NCBI GenBank assembly: GCA_019414325.1
Contig: DXMG01000006.1
Coordinates: 4,474 to 59,347, forward strand
DNA from: Collinsella sp.
GTDB taxonomy: Bacteria > Actinomycetota > Coriobacteriia > Coriobacteriales > Coriobacteriaceae
Direction of reading: 5' to 3'
DNA length: 54,874 nt
Shown: positions 34,102 to 42,813 of the stretch, piece after piece
Position numbering within the stretch: the first letter of the stretch is position 1
Layout: each line of letters opens with the position of its first letter
The notes under the pieces: generated by a model
Databases searched by the model: none
Told to the model about the DNA's origin: nothing
What the model saw: the letters and a program-made list of their open reading frames with translations, nothing else
Program-made: the position numbers and the translations under genes

Positions 34102-36825
34102 CTACTTCTTCTTTTTTCTTGGCATCGAGACTTTGATGCCTTGGGCGGACTTGGTCACGCGAGAGCGCTTGGCTCCGGTACTCTTCTTTTTCGTGGGCTG
34201 GGCCTGGGCCACGCCCTCGAGTGCGCGGGCCTCGGCCTCGCGAGCGGTGCGATCTTCGCGGCGCTGCGCCATGTCGGCGGCGACGCGCTTGGCAAAACGC
34301 TCGGCCGTCGAACCCGTCGAGCTCACCTTGCCGCCACCGCGACCCAGGCGGACGCGCACACCGCGGCCAAAACCAGTTGCGGCATGACGACGACGCGGCT
34401 TGAGCGAATCCATCATCGTGGCGAGCTTAAAGAAAACCGAGCAGGTAAAGACCACGATGACAGCCAAGATAACCATCTGGCCCATCGACAGGTTGGCAAT
34501 AGACAGCAGCTCCGGGAATCCGATAACGCCCGTCAGGATGCCGGCGACTACAAACACAAAGAGCACCACACGTAAGGGCGTGAGAGGCTGCGAGATGCGC
34601 CAGATCAGGCTGACGCTCGCCGCGCACGACGTAAGCAGGCACATCGTAGACAGCGTGAGCTGGCTAAAGCCAAACACGCGCGCCACAAAGATATCGAGCG
34701 CCGCAGCCAAAATGACCGCAATCGACGCCGGCAGTGCACGCTTGAGTACGTTGGTCAAAAACGACCCCTTCACGCGAGCATTGTTGGGCTCCAGGCCCAA
34801 CACAAAGCCCGGCGCGCCAATACAGAAGAAGTTAATGAGCGTCATCTGGATGGGCTCGAAGGGGTACGGCGGCAGCGCGATGCACAGCGCCGCCAGGCCC
34901 ATCGAGAACAGCGTCTTGGTCAAGAACAGCGAAGCCGAACGCTGCAGGTTGTTGATGGATCGACGGCCCTCGGCCACCACGGCGGGCATCGAGGCAAAGT
35001 CGTTGTCGACGAGTACGATCTCGGCCACGTTGCGCGCGGCATCGGAACCGGCCGCCATGGCGACGGAGCAGTCGGCCTCCTTGAGCGCCAGCACGTCGTT
35101 GACGCCGTCGCCCGTCATGGCCACGGTGTGCTCGCGGCGCTTGAGCGCCTGCACGAGCTCGCGCTTCTGCTGCGGGGTCACACGACCAAAGACATGGTAG
35201 CGGTCCACTGCGGCATCAAGCTTGGCCGGCGTATCGAGCGTCGTGGCGTCCACATAAGCGTCCGCTCCCGGCACGCCCACCACGCGCGCGATCGACGACA
35301 CCGTACGCGGGTCGTCGCCGCTGATCACGTTGAGGGTCACGCCCTGCTCGTTAAAGTAGCCGATGGTCTCGGCCGCCGAGGTACGAATCTCGTCGCGGAT
35401 GGTCACAAAGCCCACGGGTTCGGCCTCGCCCACCATATCGCCATCGGGCGTAAAGCCGTCCACGCGCGCCACCACGAGCACGCGGCAGGTATCGGCAAGC
35501 TCGGCGACACGGTTCTCGACCTGCGAAAACACACGCTCCGAAAGCACAAACTGCGCGGCGCCCATCACATAGGAGCCCTGCGCAAAAGAAGCGCCACTCC
35601 ATTTTTTAGACGACGAGAACGGAATGACCGACAGCGGCTCAGACACCTCGACCGGGCGATCAGCGTAATAGTTGAGCAGCGCCTGGCAGGTCTCGTTGGC
35701 ATCGGCCGAAGTCGCATGCGCCACGTTAGCCAGCGCAAAATCGAGCACTGTGGTATCGACGGGAACAGCCGCCTCCTCCGAGTCCACGCCAAAGCCAACA
35801 CCCTCAACAGGCAGCGGGTAGGTGCCCTCGACCTCCATGCGGCCCGACGTGATGGTGCCCGTCTTGTCCAGGCACAGCACGTCGACGCGAGCGAGCGTCT
35901 CGATGCAGTAGAGCTGCTGCGCCAGCACCTTGCGGCGGGCCAGACGCACCGTGGCGATGGCGAGCACCGACGAGGTCAGCAGCACCAGGCCTTGCGGGAT
36001 CATGCCCAGCAGGGCGCCCACCGTGGACAGCAGCGCCGACGAAGGCACATGACCAGCCAACAGCTCGGAGAAGCACCACGAAAGCGCGCTATCGCCCGGG
36101 GTTCCCGCGGCATCCCACAGCTCGCTCACACTCGAGGCAAACAACGCCAAACCGAGCGGGATCATGATAATGCTCGCAAAGCGCACGATGGCGTTAAGCG
36201 CGTTCATGATCTCGGAATTGACCTTTTTGACGTACTTGGCCTCGTTATTAATTTTGGCCACGTAGTTGTCGGCGCCGACATGAATCACGCGGGCGCGCAG
36301 CAGGCCCGAGTCGATAAAGCTGCCGCTCATGAGCTCGGAACCGGGCTGTTTCTTAATAAGGTCGCTCTCGCCCGTCAGCAGGCTCTCGTTCACGAGCGCC
36401 TCGCCCGAAACCACCACGGCGTCAGCGGGAATCTGATCGCCGCGCCCCAGGCGGATGATGTCATCGAGCACGATCTGGTCCAAGTCGAGCTCCACCTCGG
36501 CACCGTCGCGCACCGCGATGGCCTTCTTGGAAGTCAGCAGCGTAAGCTTATCGACCATCTTCTTGGAACGCATGGACTGAATGACGCCAATAGCGGTATT
36601 GAGGAACACCACGAACAGGAACGTCAGATTCTTAAACGAACCGGTCAAAATGACCAGGAACGCCAAGATCACGTTGATCAAATTGAACAGCGTGCAGAGG
36701 TTCTCGATGATGAGCTCTTTGACCGACTTGGTCTTGAGCTCCATGTTGCGGTTGATCTTACCGGCGGCGATGCGCTCCTCGACCTCGGCGGTCGAGAGTC
36801 CGCGCTCGATATCCGTTGCTGCCAT
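34102..36825 (-). CDS. Cation-translocating P-type ATPase (CtpE-like)
   Basis: The ~907-residue product has the P-type ATPase order: two membrane helices (40-90), actuator domain with the TGES motif (151-154), and helix 4 with IPQGLVLLTSS (~276-286). The phosphorylated Asp320 lies in DKTGTITSG, followed by nucleotide-binding and HAD domains (TGDGVNDVLALKEADCSVAM). Six C-terminal helices follow. The PQGL helix and RLARRKVLAQQLYCIETLARVDVLC resemble the mycobacterial CtpE group linked to calcium, but the ion is inferred. Unusually, a ~95-residue basic tail follows the last helix, ending in PRKKKK. The start could be ATG at 36825 (chosen), ATG at 36837 or GTG at 36840. Confidence 0.88.
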   Translation of the reverse strand: MAATDIERGLSTAEVEERIAAGKINRNMELKTKSVKELIIENLCTLFNLINVILAFLVILTGSFKNLTFLFVVFLNTAIGVIQSMRSKKMVDKLTLLTSKKAIAVRDGAEVELDLDQIVLDDIIRLGRGDQIPADAVVVSGEALVNESLLTGESDLIKKQPGSELMSGSFIDSGLLRARVIHVGADNYVAKINNEAKYVKKVNSEIMNALNAIVRFASIIMIPLGLALFASSVSELWDAAGTPGDSALSWCFSELLAGHVPSSALLSTVGALLGMIPQGLVLLTSSVLAIATVRLARRKVLAQQLYCIETLARVDVLCLDKTGTITSGRMEVEGTYPLPVEGVGFGVDSEEAAVPVDTTVLDFALANVAHATSADANETCQALLNYYADRPVEVSEPLSVIPFSSSKKWSGASFAQGSYVMGAAQFVLSERVFSQVENRVAELADTCRVLVVARVDGFTPDGDMVGEAEPVGFVTIRDEIRTSAAETIGYFNEQGVTLNVISGDDPRTVSSIARVVGVPGADAYVDATTLDTPAKLDAAVDRYHVFGRVTPQQKRELVQALKRREHTVAMTGDGVNDVLALKEADCSVAMAAGSDAARNVAEIVLVDNDFASMPAVVAEGRRSINNLQRSASLFLTKTLFSMGLAALCIALPPYPFEPIQMTLINFFCIGAPGFVLGLEPNNARVKGSFLTNVLKRALPASIAVILAAALDIFVARVFGFSQLTLSTMCLLTSCAASVSLIWRISQPLTPLRVVLFVFVVAGILTGVIGFPELLSIANLSMGQMVILAVIVVFTCSVFFKLATMMDSLKPRRRHAATGFGRGVRVRLGRGGGKVSSTGSTAERFAKRVAADMAQRREDRTAREAEARALEGVAQAQPTKKKSTGAKRSRVTKSAQGIKVSMPRKKKK

Positions 36826-36855
36826 ACCACGTCCCATCACGTCGCGTCGGTATAA

Positions 36856-36890
36856 GAAAAACCGCCCGGACCATGCGAGGTTCGGACGGT
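36856..36890 (-). terminator. Intrinsic terminator after tRNA-Arg(CCG)
   Basis: On the minus strand a 12-bp stem with mismatches (36861-36872 with 36879-36890, ACCG...CGGT) is followed by TTTTTC. It lies 12 nt past the tRNA and just before the P-type ATPase gene. Confidence 0.8.
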
Positions 36891-36901
36891 CTTACGTTCG
36901 A

Positions 36902-36978
36902 TGGTGCCCCATGTTGGATTCGAACCAACGGCCTTCTGCTCCGGAGGCAGACGCTCTAATCCCCTGAGCTAATAGGGC
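36902..36978 (-). tRNA. tRNA-Arg (anticodon CCG)
   Basis: The reverse strand folds into a 77-nt tRNA. The acceptor stem GCCCTAT pairs with ATGGGGC with one G-U pair, and the D stem is GCTC/GAGC. The anticodon stem TCTGC/GCAGA encloses CTCCGGA, giving anticodon CCG for codon CGG. The T stem is GTTGG/CCAAC around TTCGAAT. The discriminator A and the CCA end are encoded. Confidence 0.95.
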
Positions 36979-36989
36979 CAACGTTTGGC

Positions 36990-37019
36990 ATTATACCCAA
37001 GTGCACCACGGGCTAACAA
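36990..37019 (-). promoter_or_regulatory. Putative promoter of tRNA-Arg(CCG)
   Basis: Minus strand: TTGTTA, 18 nt, perfect TATAAT, ending about 12 nt before the tRNA 5' end. It diverges from the aroF leader. Confidence 0.7.
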
Positions 37020-37098
37020 AATAAAAGAAAAAGCTTTGCAATTCCGTGGGAGACGCGGCGTAACGGCTCGCTTTAGGACGCAAAAGCGAAACAATTAG

Positions 37099-37148
37099 TA
37101 TAAACTCACATGCACCATATATTACGGCTCGCGATGCGGGCCGTTTTT
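37099..37148 (+). promoter_or_regulatory. aroF leader: -10 element and terminator-like hairpin (candidate attenuator)
   Basis: A TATAAA -10 candidate lies at 37099-37104 (no convincing -35). A 9-bp hairpin with one G-U pair follows at 37124-37144 (ACGGCTCGC, loop GAT, GCGGGCCGT), running straight into TTTTT (37144-37148). It stands only 33 nt before the aroF ATG and about 15 nt after the predicted transcript start. It would stop transcription before the aro cluster unless prevented. There is no Phe/Tyr/Trp-rich leader peptide. The rest of 37020-37181 shows no gene. Confidence 0.5.
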
Positions 37149-37181
37149 GCAAGGGTTATCCATCGAGGTGAGAGGCACACC

Positions 37182-38204
37182 ATGATTGCAATTTTAAAGC
37201 AGAGCGCCAGTGACGAGGCCGTCAGCCATATCGTCAGCTGGATTGAGAAAAAAGGCCTGAAGACCGATGTCTCGCGCGGTGAGAACGAGACCATCATCGG
37301 CCTGGTGGGCGATACGACCAAGATCGACCCGTTTCTCCTCGAGTCCATGGACGTCGTCGAGCGCGTGCAGCGCGTCTCCGAGCCGTTCAAGCGCGCCAAC
37401 CGCAAGTTCCACCCCGAGGACTCCGTCATCGACTGCGGCCACGGCGTCAAGATCGGCGGCGATCAGTTCCAGGTCATCGCCGGCCCGTGCTCCGTCGAGG
37501 GCGAGAACCTCATCCGCATCGCCCGCCGCGTGAAGGCCGCCGGTGCCACGATGCTGCGCGGCGGTGCCTACAAGCCCCGCACCTCCCCCTACGCCTACCA
37601 GGGCATGGGCCCCGCCGGCCTCGACCTGCTGTGCGAAGCGTCTGCCGAGCTCGACATGCCGATCGTCACCGAGATCATGGACCCGCGCGACGTGCAGGTC
37701 TTCCTGGACAAGAAGATCGACGTCATGCAGATCGGCGCCCGCAACGCCCAGAACTTCCCTTTGCTCAAGGAGGTCGGCAAGACCAAGACTCCGATTTTGC
37801 TTAAGCGCGGTATGTCCGGCACGATCGATGAGCTGCTCATGGCCGCCGAGTACATCATGAGCGAGGGCAACGACAACGTCATCCTGTGCGAGCGCGGCAT
37901 CCGCACCTTCGAGACCCGCACCCGTAACACCTTCGACCTCAACGCCGTGCCGGTGCTGCACCACCTGTCGCACCTGCCTGTCGTTGCCGACCCCAGCCAC
38001 GCCACCGGCTACACCCGCTACGTCGAGCCCATGGCGCTCGCCGCGACCGCCTGCGGTGCCAACGGCCTGGAGATCGAGGTCCACGACGAGCCCAGCCGCG
38101 CATGGTCCGACGGCGCCCAGGCCCTCACCCCCGACCAGTTCGACGACACCATGCGACGCATCCGCGCCATCCGCGAGGTTGTCTGCCAAGAGACCATGGA
38201 GTAG
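37182..38204 (+). CDS. aroF: 3-deoxy-7-phosphoheptulonate (DAHP) synthase
   Basis: This enzyme condenses PEP and erythrose 4-phosphate, the first step of the shikimate pathway. The 340-residue product has a small N-terminal ferredoxin-like regulatory domain (~1-70). The type I-beta/KDO8P-like barrel follows: VIAGPCSVEGENLIRIA, GGAYKPRTSPYAYQG, VTEIMDPRDV, DVMQIGARNAQNF, ILLKRGMSGTIDEL, CERGIRTFE and VADPSHATG. The ~70-residue N-terminal domain is the type that gives feedback control in Thermotoga-like enzymes. ATG at 37182 follows AGAGG by 6 nt; the in-frame extension upstream is rejected because it crosses the leader hairpin. It is the first gene of the aro cluster. Confidence 0.96.
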   Translation: MIAILKQSASDEAVSHIVSWIEKKGLKTDVSRGENETIIGLVGDTTKIDPFLLESMDVVERVQRVSEPFKRANRKFHPEDSVIDCGHGVKIGGDQFQVIAGPCSVEGENLIRIARRVKAAGATMLRGGAYKPRTSPYAYQGMGPAGLDLLCEASAELDMPIVTEIMDPRDVQVFLDKKIDVMQIGARNAQNFPLLKEVGKTKTPILLKRGMSGTIDELLMAAEYIMSEGNDNVILCERGIRTFETRTRNTFDLNAVPVLHHLSHLPVVADPSHATGYTRYVEPMALAATACGANGLEIEVHDEPSRAWSDGAQALTPDQFDDTMRRIRAIREVVCQETME

Positions 38205-38207
38205 CCC

Positions 38208-39122
38208 ATGGGTACGGTGAGAAACGCGCGCGTTAACCATGGCGGCCCTAAGTGCGCTGGCATCGTCGGCCTTGGCCTCATCGGCGGCAGCTTTGCCCGC
38301 GGCTATGCGCAGGCGGGCGTCCGCGTGCTGGCCTGGGACCCCGATGACGATGTCATGACGGCCGCCAGCATGGGCACTGTCGTCGGAGAGCTCAACGACA
38401 AGACACTCGGCGAATGCGACATCATCGTCCTGGCTTGCTACCCCGAGGCCTGCATCGAGTGGCTCGAGGCGCATGCCCAGGCACTCGCCGACGCCACCGA
38501 TACCGAGGCTATCATGGGTCCCGTGGTGATCGACACGGTGGGCGTCAAGGGCATCGTGTGCGAGCGCGCCTTTGAGCTTGCCCGCAAGAACGGCTTTTAC
38601 TTTGTGGGCGCGCACCCCATGGCGGGCACCCAGTTCTCGGGCTACGCGCACTCCCGCGCCGACCTGTTCCAGGGCGCGCCGCTCGTGCTCGTGCCGCCCG
38701 CGGTAGACGATGCGCTCAAACTGGAGCTTTTGGGCCAGGTGCGCGAGATGGTGCGCCCCTTGGGCTTTGGCAAGTTCAGCGTAACGAGCGCCGCCGAGCA
38801 CGACCGCGTCATTGCCTTCACGAGCCAGCTTGCGCACGTGGTGTCCAACGCCTACGTAAAGAGCCCGACCGCCCAGATCCACCACGGCTTTTCGGCCGGT
38901 AGCTACCGCGATCTCACCCGCGTGGCGCACCTCAACCCGCAAATGTGGTCCGAGCTCATGATCGACGACGCCGATGCGCTCGCCTTCGAGATCGACCATC
39001 TGATCGAGTCGCTTGGCGCCTACAGCCGTGCGCTCAAGGACCGCGACCAGCGCTATCTGGAGAATCTCCTTGCCGAGGGCGACCGCATTAAGCGCGCGCT
39101 CGACGACGAGGCCTCCCACTAG
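38208..39122 (+). CDS. tyrA: Prephenate dehydrogenase
   Basis: TyrA makes 4-hydroxyphenylpyruvate from prephenate with NAD(P), in the tyrosine branch. The 304-residue product has a Rossmann N-terminus (AGIVGLGLIGGSFARGYAQAG), then the substrate-binding AHPMAGTQFSGY. The helical dimerisation domain follows, with FTSQLAHVVSNAYV and GSYRDLTRVAHLNPQMWSEL. Arogenate dehydrogenase activity cannot be excluded. ATG at 38208 starts 3 nt after aroF with GGAG in the aroF stop region as ribosome binding site. There is no fused chorismate mutase or ACT domain. Confidence 0.94.
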   Translation: MGTVRNARVNHGGPKCAGIVGLGLIGGSFARGYAQAGVRVLAWDPDDDVMTAASMGTVVGELNDKTLGECDIIVLACYPEACIEWLEAHAQALADATDTEAIMGPVVIDTVGVKGIVCERAFELARKNGFYFVGAHPMAGTQFSGYAHSRADLFQGAPLVLVPPAVDDALKLELLGQVREMVRPLGFGKFSVTSAAEHDRVIAFTSQLAHVVSNAYVKSPTAQIHHGFSAGSYRDLTRVAHLNPQMWSELMIDDADALAFEIDHLIESLGAYSRALKDRDQRYLENLLAEGDRIKRALDDEASH

Positions 39123-39158
39123 ACCACCTATCACGCCAGGTCGAAAGGACCGAAGCTT

Positions 39159-40265
39159 ATGGCGATTACCATCGATATCGACACCGCACGCCCCTACCAG
39201 GTGCATGTTGGCACGTTTTTGCTGGAGCAGGCGGGACCGCTCGTGCGCGCCACTGCCGGCGGCACCAAGGCCGTCATCGTGACGGACACCAACGTGGGCC
39301 CGCTCTACCAAATGCCAGTTAAGCAGAGTCTGGAGGCATCAGGCTACGAGGTGAGCATCTGCACCTTCGAGGCCGGCGAGGCCCATAAGCGTGCAGAGAC
39401 CTACATCAACATCCTGGAGTTTGTGGCCGAGCATGAGCTTTCACGCTCCGACGTGATCGTGGCACTCGGCGGCGGTGTCGTAGGCGACGTGGTGGGCTTT
39501 GTGGCCGCCACCTACATGCGCGGCTGCAAGTTCGTGCAGATTCCCACAAGCCTACTCGCCATGGTGGATTCGTCGGTGGGCGGCAAGACGGCCATCGACC
39601 TGGCTGCCGGCAAGAACTTGGCCGGCGCCTTTTGGCAGCCGAGCGTGGTTATCGCCGACGTGGGGTGCCTGGCCACCCTCACGCCCAAGCAGTTCGCCGA
39701 CGGCTGCGGCGAGGTCGTCAAGCACGCCGTGATTGCCGATCCGGAGCTTTTCGCCGAGCTGGAGAAGACCCCGCTCACGCTGGAGCTGCTCAACCGCGAT
39801 GTGGCCCGCGTAGCACTCATCATCGCCCGCAATATCGACATTAAACGCGCCGTGGTCGTTGCCGACGAGCGCGAGACTAACCAGCGCAAGCTCCTCAACT
39901 TTGGACACAGCGCCGGACACGCCGTCGAGGCCTGCGAGCACTTTGAGCTCGGACACGGCAATTGCGTGTCGATCGGCATGGGCATCATCACGCGTGCCGC
40001 GGCCTTGCACGGCGTCTGCGATGCTGCACTGCCCGGTCGTATTGAGGAGCTCTGCGCCCGCCATGGCCTCAAGACCCGCTGCGACCTTAATGCCGACGCC
40101 GTCTTTGCCGAGGCGCTCCACGACAAGAAGCGCGCGGGCGACACCATCGACCTGGTGATTCCGCACGGCATTGGCCGCTGCAGCATCGACCGCACGCCGC
40201 TTTCCACTTTCCACGAACTCCTTGCCGAGGGCCTCGGCCAGAAGGGAGATGCATCCGCATGCTAG
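39159..40265 (+). CDS. aroB: 3-dehydroquinate synthase
   Basis: AroB cyclises DAHP to 3-dehydroquinate with NAD and a divalent metal. The 368-residue product has the motifs IVALGGGVVGDVVGFVAATYMRGC (in parts), QIPTSLLAMVDSSVGGKTAIDL, KNLAGAFWQPSVV, DGCGEVVKHAVI (metal Glu) and NFGHSAGHAVE (metal His), plus GHGNCVSIGM. Length is typical. ATG at 39159 follows AAAGGACCG. Its end overlaps aroA by 7 nt. Confidence 0.97.
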   Translation: MAITIDIDTARPYQVHVGTFLLEQAGPLVRATAGGTKAVIVTDTNVGPLYQMPVKQSLEASGYEVSICTFEAGEAHKRAETYINILEFVAEHELSRSDVIVALGGGVVGDVVGFVAATYMRGCKFVQIPTSLLAMVDSSVGGKTAIDLAAGKNLAGAFWQPSVVIADVGCLATLTPKQFADGCGEVVKHAVIADPELFAELEKTPLTLELLNRDVARVALIIARNIDIKRAVVVADERETNQRKLLNFGHSAGHAVEACEHFELGHGNCVSIGMGIITRAAALHGVCDAALPGRIEELCARHGLKTRCDLNADAVFAEALHDKKRAGDTIDLVIPHGIGRCSIDRTPLSTFHELLAEGLGQKGDASAC

Positions 40266-41578
40266 CCCGCATCACCCCGTCCCCACTCAAGGGCACCGTT
40301 CCCGCCATCGCGTCCAAATCGATGGCGCATCGCCTGATCATCTGCGCGGCGCTTGCCAACGGCGAGACACACGTCACCTGCAACACCACCTGCGCCGACA
40401 TCGAGGCTACGGTGCGTTGCCTCACAGCGCTGGGCGCTCGCATCGAGACCGTCGAGGACGGCTTCCAGGTCCACCCCACTATGAAGAGCGTTGAGTTTGG
40501 CCTGCTCAAGGCCCTTGCCGGTGGCACGCTCGACTGCGGCGAGAGCGGCTCCACGCTGCGTTTTATGCTGCCTGTCGCCTGTGCGCTGGGTGCGGAGGCC
40601 ACCTTTGTGGGCCAAGGTCGCCTAGGCGCCCGCCCGCTCTCCCCGCTCTCGGACGAAATCATCGCCGCCGGCTGCGACCTGCAGGGTCTGGGCGGTTTTC
40701 CGCTCAAGACGAGCGGCCGCATGCGCCCGGGCACCTTTGTGCTGCCGGGCAACGTGAGCTCGCAGTACATCTCGGGCCTGCTGCTGGCGGCTCCGCTGCT
40801 GGCCCAGCCCTCCTGCGTGCAGGTGACCGGCCTCATCGAGAGCCGCCCCTACATCAATCTGACGATCCAGGCCATGAAGGCCTTTGGCGTTGAGGTCAAC
40901 GTCGAGCGCATTCCCGCCAAGGACGGTCAGCCCGAGGTCACGAACTTCCGCGTGAGCAGTGGCTCGTACCGCACGCCCGGCAGCGTGGCCGTCGAGGGCG
41001 ACTGGTCCAACGCCGCCTTTTGGTTGTGCGCTGGCGCCATCGGCACCGACCCCATCACCGTGGAGGGCGTGTCGCTGAGCTCCGCGCAGGGCGACCGCAA
41101 CGTGCTTGCCGCGCTTTCGCGCTTTGGCGCCCGCATCGTGCGCTCCACCAACGCCGCCACCGTGCAGTCCGACAAGCTCGCCGGCTTTGAGATGAGCGCC
41201 CACGACATCCCCGACCTGGTGCCCGTTATCTCGGCCGTGGCATCGTTGGCGCAGGGCCGCACGTTCATCCGCGATTGCGCCCGCCTGCGCATCAAGGAAT
41301 CCGACCGTCTGGCCACTACCACCCGCGAGCTCACCGCGCTGGGCGCACAGGTGCGCATTGCCGGCGACGACCTCATCATCAAGGGTGTCAACGCCTTTAC
41401 TGGCGGCGAGGTCGATTCGCACAACGACCACCGCATCGCCATGATGGCTGCCATCGCTGCGAGCCGCGCCACTGGCGAAGTTGTGATCCACGGCACCGAG
41501 GCCGTCAACAAGTCCTATCCCGATTTCTTTGACCACTACCGCCTGCTGGGCGGCAAGGTCACGCTCGAGGAGGAATAG
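40259..41578 (+). CDS. aroA: 3-phosphoshikimate 1-carboxyvinyltransferase (EPSP synthase)
   Basis: AroA joins PEP to shikimate 3-phosphate. The 439-residue product has IASKSMAHRLIICAALANG (N-terminal Lys-Ser pair), LDCGESGSTLRFMLPVACALG, GRLGARPLSPLSDE, VSSQYISGLLLAAPLL, GDWSNAAFWLCAGA, the RIKESDRL motif and DHRIAMMAAIAASRA. The segment LDCGESGSTLRFMLP lacks the NAGTA... form of class I enzymes and has GESGST, as in other Gram-positive enzymes; glyphosate class cannot be judged safely. The start overlaps the aroB end, so translation is probably coupled. Confidence 0.96.
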   Translation: MLARITPSPLKGTVPAIASKSMAHRLIICAALANGETHVTCNTTCADIEATVRCLTALGARIETVEDGFQVHPTMKSVEFGLLKALAGGTLDCGESGSTLRFMLPVACALGAEATFVGQGRLGARPLSPLSDEIIAAGCDLQGLGGFPLKTSGRMRPGTFVLPGNVSSQYISGLLLAAPLLAQPSCVQVTGLIESRPYINLTIQAMKAFGVEVNVERIPAKDGQPEVTNFRVSSGSYRTPGSVAVEGDWSNAAFWLCAGAIGTDPITVEGVSLSSAQGDRNVLAALSRFGARIVRSTNAATVQSDKLAGFEMSAHDIPDLVPVISAVASLAQGRTFIRDCARLRIKESDRLATTTRELTALGAQVRIAGDDLIIKGVNAFTGGEVDSHNDHRIAMMAAIAASRATGEVVIHGTEAVNKSYPDFFDHYRLLGGKVTLEEE

Positions 41579-41579
41579 C

Positions 41580-42677
41580 ATGTCCTCGACCTTTGGCAAC
41601 GTCTTGCATCTGAGCATCTTCGGCCAATCGCACTCCCCCGCTATCGGCTGCTCGCTCGATGGCATCCCGGCGGGCATCGCCGTGGACCAGGAGAAGCTGC
41701 AGGCCTTCCTCGACCGTCGCGCCCCCGGTCGCGACGAGACCGCGACCAAACGCCGCGAGGCCGACGCCGCCCACATCATCGCCGGTGTTGTCGATGGACA
41801 TACCACCGGCGCGCCCATCGCCGCGATTATCGAGAACACCAACACGCGCTCCAATGATTACTCCGAGCTGCGCCGCAAGCCCCGCCCGGGCCATGCGGAT
41901 TTCCCGGCGCGCGTGAAGTACCACAACATGCACGACGTCGCCGGCGGCGGACACTTCTCCGGCCGCCTGACAGCCCCCTTATGCATCGCGGGCGGCATCG
42001 CGCTGCAGGCGCTCGAGGCCCGCGGCATTAATGTGATGGCGCACGTGGCGCAGATCGGCGGCATCTCCGATCTGCCCATGGACGACATGGTCTATCGCGA
42101 GGCCGACCGCAAGGCGATCCTTACGAACGATCTGCCGTGCATTGACGCCGCCGCAGCCGGCCGCATGCGCGAGGAGATCCTAGCCGCGCGCGACGAACTC
42201 GACAGCATCGGCGGCATCGTGGAGTGCGGCATTTACGGGCTTCCCACGGGCATAGGCGACCCCATGTTCGACGGCATCGAGAACCGCATCGCGCAAATCG
42301 CGTTTGGCATTCCCGCCGTAAAGGGCGTGGAGTTTGGCATGGGCTTTGCCGTGGCCGCCATGCGCGGCAGCGAGAACAACGATCCGTATCGCATCGATGC
42401 CGAGACCGGCGAGATCGAGGTCGAGTCCAATAACGCCGGCGGCATCCTGGGCGGTATTTCGACCGGCGCGCCCGTCATGTGGCGCATGGCCGTAAAGCCG
42501 ACGCCCTCAATTGGCCGCGAGCAGCAGACCGTAGACATGGACGCCATGGAAAATGCCGAGCTCTCGGTCCACGGCCGTCACGATCCCTGCATCGTCCCCC
42601 GAGCCGTCCCCGTAGCCGAAGCAGCCGCCGCCCTCGCCATCTGGGACGCCCTCCTCGAGGACGCCGCCCAGCGCTAA
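41580..42677 (+). CDS. aroC: Chorismate synthase
   Basis: AroC eliminates phosphate from EPSP to give chorismate, using reduced FMN. The 365-residue product has GQSHSPAIGCSLDGIPAGI, DRRAPGRDETATKRREAD, GVVDGHTTGAPIA, RPGHADFPARVKY, GGGHFSGRLTAPLCIAGGIA and NNAGGILGGISTGAPV. ATG at 41580 lies 1 nt after the aroA stop with GAGGAGGAAT as its ribosome binding site. An extension 17 codons upstream in the same frame is inside aroA and is rejected. Downstream come a GGGGGCC hairpin and a large palindrome before pheA. Confidence 0.97.
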   Translation: MSSTFGNVLHLSIFGQSHSPAIGCSLDGIPAGIAVDQEKLQAFLDRRAPGRDETATKRREADAAHIIAGVVDGHTTGAPIAAIIENTNTRSNDYSELRRKPRPGHADFPARVKYHNMHDVAGGGHFSGRLTAPLCIAGGIALQALEARGINVMAHVAQIGGISDLPMDDMVYREADRKAILTNDLPCIDAAAAGRMREEILAARDELDSIGGIVECGIYGLPTGIGDPMFDGIENRIAQIAFGIPAVKGVEFGMGFAVAAMRGSENNDPYRIDAETGEIEVESNNAGGILGGISTGAPVMWRMAVKPTPSIGREQQTVDMDAMENAELSVHGRHDPCIVPRAVPVAEAAAALAIWDALLEDAAQR

Positions 42678-42685
42678 AAATCTCC

Positions 42686-42705
42686 GGGGGCCAGCTCCGG
42701 CCCCC
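42686..42705 (+). terminator. GC hairpin after aroC, weak terminator candidate
   Basis: GGGGGCC and GGCCCCC flank a six-base loop 8 nt past the aroC stop. No T-run follows on the plus strand, so it may be an RNA 3'-stabilising or pausing hairpin rather than a true terminator. Confidence 0.35.
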
Positions 42706-42716
42706 ACGCCCACCCA

Positions 42717-42792
42717 GTGATTTTTCTGGGACGGGGATTAAAAAATCATTAGGTACACAATGATTTTTTAATCCCCGTCCCAGAAAAATCAC
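42717..42792. repeat. Perfect 34-bp palindrome before pheA
   Basis: Arm 42717-42750 is the exact reverse complement of arm 42759-42792, around an 8-base loop AGGTACAC. Each arm is itself a small inverted repeat: TGATTTTT (42718-42725) and AAAAATCA (42741-42748) flank CTGGGACGGGGATTA. It ends 21 nt before the pheA ATG and just upstream of its GAAAGGGG ribosome binding site. No transposase or coding sequence is present. The architecture resembles a REP-like or other mobile palindrome, but no family is assigned. Confidence 0.95.
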
Positions 42793-42813
42793 CGACACGT
42801 GAAAGGGGTCTCC

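Noticed and set aside
37110..37181. In-frame upstream extension of aroF or a leader peptide
   Set aside because: It crosses the terminator hairpin, has one Phe and no Tyr or Trp codons, and the ATG at 37182 has the good ribosome binding site.
37194..39311. 705-codon minus-strand frame opposite aroF-tyrA
   Set aside because: Shadow of the aro genes, no domain, no ribosome binding site.
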